Assembly (NCBI GenBank): GCA_021812785.1
Contig: JAKAMR010000012.1
Coordinates: 1 to 28,044, forward strand
Length of the DNA stretch: 28,044 bases
DNA from: Nitrospirota bacterium
GTDB taxonomy: Bacteria; Nitrospirota; Thermodesulfovibrionia; Thermodesulfovibrionales; JdFR-88
Direction of reading: 5' to 3'
Shown one piece after another: positions 24,343-28,044 of this stretch. The notes below the pieces were generated by a model, which was not told the origin of the DNA, did no database searches, and worked only from the letters and a program-made list of their open reading frames with translations. Numbering within the stretch: the stretch's first letter is position 1; each line of letters begins with the position of its first letter. The position numbers were made by a program, and so were the translations under genes.

Positions 24343-24371
24343 TTCCTATTGCCCAATTCAAGGAACGGCGT

Positions 24372-24400
24372 TAAACTATAAGCAGATTTGCACTATAATT
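24372..24400 (+). promoter_or_regulatory. Candidate sigma-70-like promoter for the PepSY gene
   Basis: TTAAAC (24372-24377) and a perfect TATAAT (24395-24400) are separated by 17 bp. They point toward the PepSY gene and would give a leader of about 90 nt. This is read from consensus only. Confidence 0.45.
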
Positions 24401-24497
24401 TCCGCATCTTATGAGCCAGAGCCGGAAAGAAATAGGTATCTGTAAACAAGATGATGATATCTAATCTGCTCACTTGTGGGACACGAAAGGAGAAAAG

Positions 24498-24812
24498 ATG
24501 AAGAAAATTATCATGATTATTGCGGTCACCGCCACATTTACTGCCTTCATCGTTGCCGGCGTTTCCGCCCACGCCTTTACGGGACAAAAATACTCAAAGG
24601 AGGCAAAAATAAGCCTGGCCACTGCGCGCCATATTGCGCTAAAGGTTTTCCCGGGCAAAATCGTCTCCGAGGAGCTGGAACGTGAAAAGGGCGGCAGTGG
24701 TCTGCGTTATTCCTTCGACATCAAGGGGAAAGGCGGCACTCATGAAGTGGGTGTGGACGCCGTCACAGGAAAAGTCCTGGAAAATTCAGTTGAGGGACCT
24801 CATCCGGACTAA
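24498..24812 (+). CDS. Small exported PepSY-domain protein
   Basis: 104 residues from the ATG at 24498, which has AAAGGAG 6-11 nt upstream. The in-frame upstream Met at 24474 lacks such a site. The signal peptide is MKKIIMIIAVTATFTAFIVAG...AHA, giving a periplasmic protein. The mature part, 'KISLATARHIALKVFPGKIVSEELEREKGGSGLRYSFDIKGKGGTHEVGVDAVTGKVLE', is a single PepSY domain ending in the usual 'V.VDA.TG.VL'. PepSY proteins inhibit or modulate periplasmic partners and are frequent next to metal-responsive two-component systems. It diverges from the module-2 regulator and may be controlled by it or modulate its kinase (inference). Confidence 0.85.
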   Translation: MKKIIMIIAVTATFTAFIVAGVSAHAFTGQKYSKEAKISLATARHIALKVFPGKIVSEELEREKGGSGLRYSFDIKGKGGTHEVGVDAVTGKVLENSVEGPHPD

Positions 24813-24844
24813 TATGGCGCGTGGTGTATTAATTCCAATAAAGT

Positions 24845-24877
24845 ATTGCGGAATCCGTTGAAGGGCTGCCCCGCAAT
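24845..24877. repeat. Hairpin downstream of the PepSY gene
   Basis: ATTGCGG (24845-24851) and CCGCAAT (24871-24877) pair perfectly across a 19-nt loop that contains TGAAGGGCTGCC. The same 12 bases recur at 24933-24944. There is no T-tract, so a simple intrinsic terminator is not supported. Confidence 0.4.
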
Positions 24878-24910
24878 TATACAATCGCTTTATAAGAGGA
24901 TAACTCCATC

Positions 24911-24930
24911 ATCACTACCTGTACGGGGTT
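24911..24930 (+). repeat. Left arm of a perfect 20-bp inverted repeat around a small gene
   Basis: ATCACTACCTGTACGGGGTT. The exact reverse complement is at 25287-25306. The two arms enclose 356 bp holding one small gene on the minus strand. No flanking target duplication is visible. Confidence 0.85.
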
Positions 24931-24966
24931 TATGAAGGGCTGCCGTAAGATAAATAAAACTTGAAG

Positions 24967-25245
24967 CTACTGCATAGCGGCCTTTTCAGCAGCTTCTTTT
25001 GCGAGCAGCCGTTTAGCCTGCAAATCACCGGTGTTGGCTTCTTTGGTAGTTTCGGCCTGAGTCTCTGTCAATTCCTTCAAAGCTGACTGTGCGGCACTGA
25101 GCGCCTTTTGCGCGGCACTGCTGATCGAAACAGTCTCATTCGGGGCCTGCTGCGGCTTCGATGTCGTCACTTTTGCATTTGCTTCCACAGGTTTAGGTTG
25201 CGAGGCAGGCTCGGTTGAGGTTGCGGTCGATACACTGTTGACCAT
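24967..25245 (-). CDS. Small alanine/glutamate-rich protein of unknown function
   Basis: 92 residues from the ATG at 25245 (MVNSVSTATST), which has AAGGAGG 8 nt upstream; an upstream Met at 25275 lacks a site. The protein has no signal peptide. The N-terminal half is low-complexity, rich in Pro, Thr, Ser and Lys. The segment 'NETVSISSAAQKALSAAQSALKEL' is followed by a charged, Ala-rich helix to the end (LLAKEAAEKAAMQ). 'VSISSAAQ.AL' is reminiscent of short motility- or flagellin-associated proteins, but I do not recognise a family. The good ribosome-binding site and its enclosure by the 20-bp inverted repeat argue that it is a real gene. Confidence 0.6.
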   Translation of the reverse strand: MVNSVSTATSTEPASQPKPVEANAKVTTSKPQQAPNETVSISSAAQKALSAAQSALKELTETQAETTKEANTGDLQAKRLLAKEAAEKAAMQ

Positions 25246-25286
25246 CCTTGGTCCTCCTTCAGTTTGTCTTTGCAATTCCCTTGCTT

Positions 25287-25306
25287 AACCCCGTACAGGT
25301 AGTGAT
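25287..25306 (-). repeat. Right arm of the perfect 20-bp inverted repeat
   Basis: AACCCCGTACAGGTAGTGAT on the plus strand, the exact reverse complement of 24911-24930. It lies about 40 bp upstream of the small gene's start codon. Confidence 0.85.
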
Positions 25307-25490
25307 AAGGGAGGTATGCCTACAAACGACTCTGTCTAATCAATAGTAATTGATTTCCTATTCCTTGTCTTTATTATCGGAATAAAAATCAAAAAACTTA
25401 AGGGTAGCAGTAAAAATAAACAAGCGCCGCACAATGCGACCTGCCTTTCATTAGCCTTCCTGACATTTTACGGCCATTAATATACGTTCT

Positions 25491-25523
25491 GAAGATTAAG
25501 CGAAGATTGCATGAACATTACAA
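25491..25523. promoter_or_regulatory. Candidate response-regulator operator upstream of the intact propeller gene
   Basis: GAAGATTAAGC (25491-25501), GAAGATTGCAT (25502-25512) and GAACATTACAA (25513-25523) form a three-unit array with an 11-bp period. The surrounding 49 bp closely match 22186-22234 upstream of the module-2 pump operon, including the trailing ATATGAAAGG. This suggests the propeller gene and the pump are controlled by the same regulator. The array lies about 165-195 bp before the start codon. Confidence 0.6.
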
Positions 25524-25686
25524 ATATGAAAGGCTTGGAATCGCATTTGCATTTTTTAGCAAGTCGAGTCCGAGCCCCGCTTTATGATCGATTTTGTCAT
25601 GGGGAAGGGTGTTCCACCAGATATCAACCCTAAAAATTTCTGCCCTGGTACCGGTGTATAATGGAAAAGGGGAATATATGGTTTCC

Positions 25687-26667
25687 ATGAAAAAAACTGT
25701 ATTTCTTTTCACGATAATCCTGTTTTTTTCCATCACAAAGGCTTCTTGTTATGGCAATCTAAATCTGGCCAGGCAGATCGAATTGCCCAATGTAAAAGGC
25801 CGTTTGGATCATTTGGCGGTCGATCCCAAAAGGCAGTTACTTTTTGTTGCTGCTTACGGCAATAATTCACTGGAAGTTATTGATTTGCGCCGGGGAAAAC
25901 TTATTCGATCAATTAGCGGCCTGAATAGGCCGCAAGACGTGAAATATATTCCCTTGGAAGGCCTGTTGGCAGTTTCAAACGGCGGAGACGGTACTTTGCG
26001 GCTGTTTGATGCCAACTCATTGAAGTGGGTTAAGACCATTTATTTTCGAAGCGATGCCGACAATATGAGGCTTGGCCCATCAGGGACAAGGCTTTATGTG
26101 GCTTACGGGGAGGGGGCGATTGGAATTGTCAGCCTTCCAGAGCTGAGGCGCATTGGCGATATCCGGTTGGGAGCACATCCGGAATCTTTTCAGATTGACG
26201 GGGTCTCGGAAAAGATGTACGTGAATGTGCCGGGCAAAAGAGAAATAGCCGTCATTGATATAAGGCAGGAGAAAATCGTGTCAAAATGGCGTTTCACTCC
26301 AGCTCGCGATAATTTTCCTATGGCTCTTTATGAAAAGACACATCGCTTATTTATCGGGGCATGGGTTCCAGCAATATTGGTAACCTATGATACCCATTCC
26401 GGTAAACTGCTTTGCAGGACAAGGATATCGAGAGATGCAGATGATATGTATATCGATCCAAAAAGCGGACTCATCTATTGTTCATCTGGGGTCGGTTTCC
26501 TTGACGTTATCGCTCCAGTGAAGAACAGGCATAGGGTCATTTCAAAAATACATACCGCTCCCGGGGCGAGAACATCTCTGTTGGTCCCGCAGCGGCATAG
26601 GATTTATGTGGCCGCTCCAGCTGAAAACGGACATGCGGCAAGAATACTAGAGTTTAAGATAGAATAA
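25687..26667 (+). CDS. YncE-type periplasmic beta-propeller protein (intact copy)
   Basis: 326 residues from MKKTVFLFTIILFF, with an N-terminal export signal ending near ASCYG; a second ATG at 25678 is also possible. Repeated blade-like segments occur: 'GRLDHLAVDPKRQLLFVAAYGNNSLEVIDLRRGKLIRSI', 'YIPLEGLLAVSNGGDGTLRLFDANSLKWVKTI', 'LGPSGTRLYVAYGEGAIGIVSLPELRRIGDI', 'YVNVPGKREIAVIDIRQEKIVSKW' and 'LFIGAWVPAILVTYDTHSGKLLCRT'. These match the roughly 40-residue YVTN/YncE propeller repeat. It is probably a soluble periplasmic binding or scaffold protein. It carries the same candidate operator as the module-2 pump, so a link to efflux or metal handling is likely but unproven. The copy at 11921 is its truncated paralogue. 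Confidence 0.85.
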   Translation: MKKTVFLFTIILFFSITKASCYGNLNLARQIELPNVKGRLDHLAVDPKRQLLFVAAYGNNSLEVIDLRRGKLIRSISGLNRPQDVKYIPLEGLLAVSNGGDGTLRLFDANSLKWVKTIYFRSDADNMRLGPSGTRLYVAYGEGAIGIVSLPELRRIGDIRLGAHPESFQIDGVSEKMYVNVPGKREIAVIDIRQEKIVSKWRFTPARDNFPMALYEKTHRLFIGAWVPAILVTYDTHSGKLLCRTRISRDADDMYIDPKSGLIYCSSGVGFLDVIAPVKNRHRVISKIHTAPGARTSLLVPQRHRIYVAAPAENGHAARILEFKIE

Positions 26668-26820
26668 GATTTAACCATTGATCCTGATTTGCACAGCACA
26701 GATAAACATTTGTATGAAGGTGGCGATGATCAGATTTTTTCAAAATCATTTTTACCAGAAAAGCACCAGATTGAGCATCTTCGCATAATTCCAAAGTGTA
26801 TTAGTTACGAATGGCATAAA

Positions 26821-26844
26821 ATAGTTTCATTAAATTGAAACTAT
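26821..26844. repeat. Perfect 9-bp palindrome between convergent genes
   Basis: ATAGTTTCA (26821-26829) and TGAAACTAT (26836-26844) pair perfectly around a 6-nt loop. It lies in the 235-bp gap between the propeller gene and the partition-like operon, both of which end here. There is no T-tract. A weaker stem GATTTT/AAAATC followed by ATTTTTA (about 26732-26755) is the better terminator candidate for the propeller gene. Confidence 0.4.
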
Positions 26845-26902
26845 AACAGATTTCTGGACGCAGCAAACACAATCGTCCCGGTTGTATCAATAAAAAATCC
26901 TT

Positions 26903-27592
26903 TCAAAGAAACCGGTCGAAATCGTAGACGTCCTTCCTCGCCTCTACCTCTGGTTTAGCCTCCGCCGTTTCCACGAAGGGCTTGATTTCGGGCTCGCCAT
27001 CGGTAACGGGCTTGTAGAACTCGCTTATGTCGACGCCGAAGATTCTGGCCCATTTTTCCTGGGCGCGGGAGCCGAATCTGCAGACGGCGGTTTCCACACG
27101 GGCGATATAATCCCGGCTGACGCCGCCCGTATAAGCGAGTTCGTCCTGCGTCCAGCCGCGCCGCTCCCGCAGGCGCTTGAAATTCAATGAGACGCGATCC
27201 GGTTTTTCTCCGCCCGGGACAGGTCGGAAAAACTCGCTTACGTCCACCTCGAAAACCTTCGCCCACCTTTGCTGCGCGCGCCTGCTGAAGGCGGAGCGCC
27301 CTGATTCAATGAGCGCCGGGCCGCTCTTATTGACCCCGGCCCTGGCGGCCACGTCTTCCTGCGTCCATCCTTTGCTTTGGCGCAGCCGCCTGAAATTGTA
27401 GGCGATCCGCGCACTGATCTGGCCATTATCGAATGGCGGACATGCGTTTTTTAGGGGCACTTCGGGCTCCGGCTCCTGACCAGTGGAGATGAAGCGCTTG
27501 AGGGCCTTTTTCACCAAATCGGCCTTCCTGACCTTTCCCAGGGCCTCTATCAGTTCCGGATCATCGGTCCGGAATTTCACGCGATAAATCAT
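26903..27592 (-). CDS. Probable DNA-binding protein: RHH-like N-terminus plus two tandem XRE HTH domains
   Basis: 229 residues. Residues 2-36 (IYRVKFRTDDPELIEALGKV...ADLVKKALKRFI) look like a ribbon-helix-helix domain of the ParR/CopG kind: an alternating strand, then two helices. Two copies of a roughly 62-residue unit follow, at 65-126 and 136-197. Each has an XRE helix-turn-helix (FRRLRQSKGWTQEDVAARAGVNKS...LIESG; FKRLRERRGWTQDELAYTGGVSRDYIARVET). A shared tail comes next (RAQQRWAKVFEVDVSEFFRPV; RAQEKWARIFGVDISEFYKPV). The C-terminus is acidic and ends DVYDFDRFL. The start overlaps the actin-like gene's stop in an ATGA. Being second in an operon after a ParM-like gene suggests a centromere-binding adaptor (ParR role), which is inference. 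Confidence 0.75.
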   Translation of the reverse strand: MIYRVKFRTDDPELIEALGKVRKADLVKKALKRFISTGQEPEPEVPLKNACPPFDNGQISARIAYNFRRLRQSKGWTQEDVAARAGVNKSGPALIESGRSAFSRRAQQRWAKVFEVDVSEFFRPVPGGEKPDRVSLNFKRLRERRGWTQDELAYTGGVSRDYIARVETAVCRFGSRAQEKWARIFGVDISEFYKPVTDGEPEIKPFVETAEAKPEVEARKDVYDFDRFL

Positions 27593-28044
27593 CTGTTGCC
27601 GGCCGCCATTTCCTCCGCCCTTATCCTGAAGCCGATGGCGTTAGCGAACTCCGGTTCCTCCATAACCACCACTTTTACCCCTTTTGACTCAATCTTCCCC
27701 GCAAGGAGCCTGGCGCCACCGCCGAAAAAGAGGACCGTGTCGAAGCCCACGACGCCGCCGTGGGCCTTGAGGTCCCCTGTCACAAGAGAAAGCAGATCGT
27801 TCACATATGCGCTGGCGGCCTCTTTTATCTCGGGCGTGATGTCCACCCGGTCAAACCCGGTCTGGAGGGCTCCCGTCTGCATCGCGTAGTCAATCTCAAG
27901 CGGGGTCAAGGTTTTGCCCTGTATATGCCCCTGTATTTCCGGGAAAAGACCGTTTACGGCCATATCATGGACGCCCTTCTTGTAGAAGGTTTTGCCGGCC
28001 AGTATCTCCCCTTGGGTGCAGGAATAGAGCGTATAAATGACCGT
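27589..28044 (-). CDS. ParM/actin-like segregation ATPase, C-terminal part (runs off right edge)
   Basis: The frame is open from the right edge (TVIYTLYSCTQGEILAGKTFYKKGVHDM...) through to the stop at 27589, so 151 residues of a longer protein are visible; the Met at 27963 is internal. 'FDTVLFFGGGARLLAGKI' is the second phosphate/adenosine-binding loop of actin-like ATPases, and 'VVVMEEPEFANAIGFRI' matches the 'P.FAN..GF' C-terminal block of ParM/StbA and Alp proteins. Such proteins form filaments that push plasmids apart, bound to DNA through ParR. The gene overlaps the RHH-HTH gene, as parM commonly does with parR. The N-terminal ATPase half must be confirmed outside the window. Confidence 0.75.
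   Translation of the reverse strand, partial: TVIYTLYSCTQGEILAGKTFYKKGVHDMAVNGLFPEIQGHIQGKTLTPLEIDYAMQTGALQTGFDRVDITPEIKEAASAYVNDLLSLVTGDLKAHGGVVGFDTVLFFGGGARLLAGKIESKGVKVVVMEEPEFANAIGFRIRAEEMAAGNR

Larger units (their letters stand above)
25246..25686. other. Intergenic region between the small gene and the intact propeller gene
   Basis: About 440 bp without a convincing gene. It contains, in order: the small gene's ribosome-binding site, the right arm of the 20-bp inverted repeat (25287-25306), AT-rich DNA with nothing recognised (25310-25480), the 11-bp repeat array (25491-25523), and the leader of the propeller gene ending in GGAAAAGGGGAA. Reading frames here are short and lack features. 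Confidence 0.6.

Noticed and set aside
24911..25306. An integron attC site
   Set aside because: The arms lack the RYYYAAC/GTTRRRY core pair and no integrase or cassette array is visible.

Overview
This window reads as Gram-negative chromosome, or a large replicon, built around envelope and efflux functions. Evidence for two membranes is the pair of complete RND/adaptor/outer-membrane-channel pumps, the lipoprotein signals and a heptosyltransferase-type GT9 enzyme. I cannot name the organism. The gene types would suit a deep-branching Gram-negative lineage (Nitrospirota- or Desulfobacterota-like), but that is a guess.

Layout. (1) 1-2216, minus strand: a tightly overlapping operon of a GT9 glycosyltransferase, a LysE-type exporter and a DUF2127 membrane protein cut by the window edge. 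A membrane-anchored tyrosine/dual-specificity phosphatase diverges from it at 2392-2937. (2) 2934-11774, minus strand, 'module 1': uppP (undecaprenyl-PP phosphatase), response regulator and histidine kinase, then after an operator region an outer-membrane channel, adaptor and RND pump with ATGA-type overlaps. A YncE-type beta-propeller gene (11921) diverges from uppP. (3) 12618-16064: an IS1380-like element whose right terminal repeat is interrupted by a complete group II intron with its reverse transcriptase. Its left flank is the broken YncE-type gene and its right flank is a broken uppS. (4) 16065-24306, minus strand, 'module 2': a paralogous response regulator, histidine kinase, operator region, channel, adaptor and RND pump, with the truncated uppS translationally coupled to the pump gene. 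(5) 24498-26667: a PepSY-domain periplasmic protein, a small unknown gene enclosed by a perfect 20-bp inverted repeat, and an intact second YncE-type propeller. (6) 26903-28044, minus strand: the C-terminal part of a ParM/actin-like protein overlapping a downstream gene whose product looks like an RHH domain followed by two tandem XRE-type HTH domains. This is a probable partition cassette.

How it fits together. Each two-component system probably controls its neighbouring pump. The intergenic region upstream of each pump operon, and the one upstream of the intact propeller gene, carries the same array of about three 11-bp direct repeats (core GAAGATTA), all about 150-190 bp from the start codon. 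The two modules look like an old duplication. Each has one undecaprenyl-phosphate gene attached (uppP in module 1, uppS in module 2) and one YncE-type propeller nearby. An IS-mediated event has removed the end of one propeller gene and the end of uppS.

No tRNA, rRNA or CRISPR array was seen. All family assignments come from reading motifs, without database searches.
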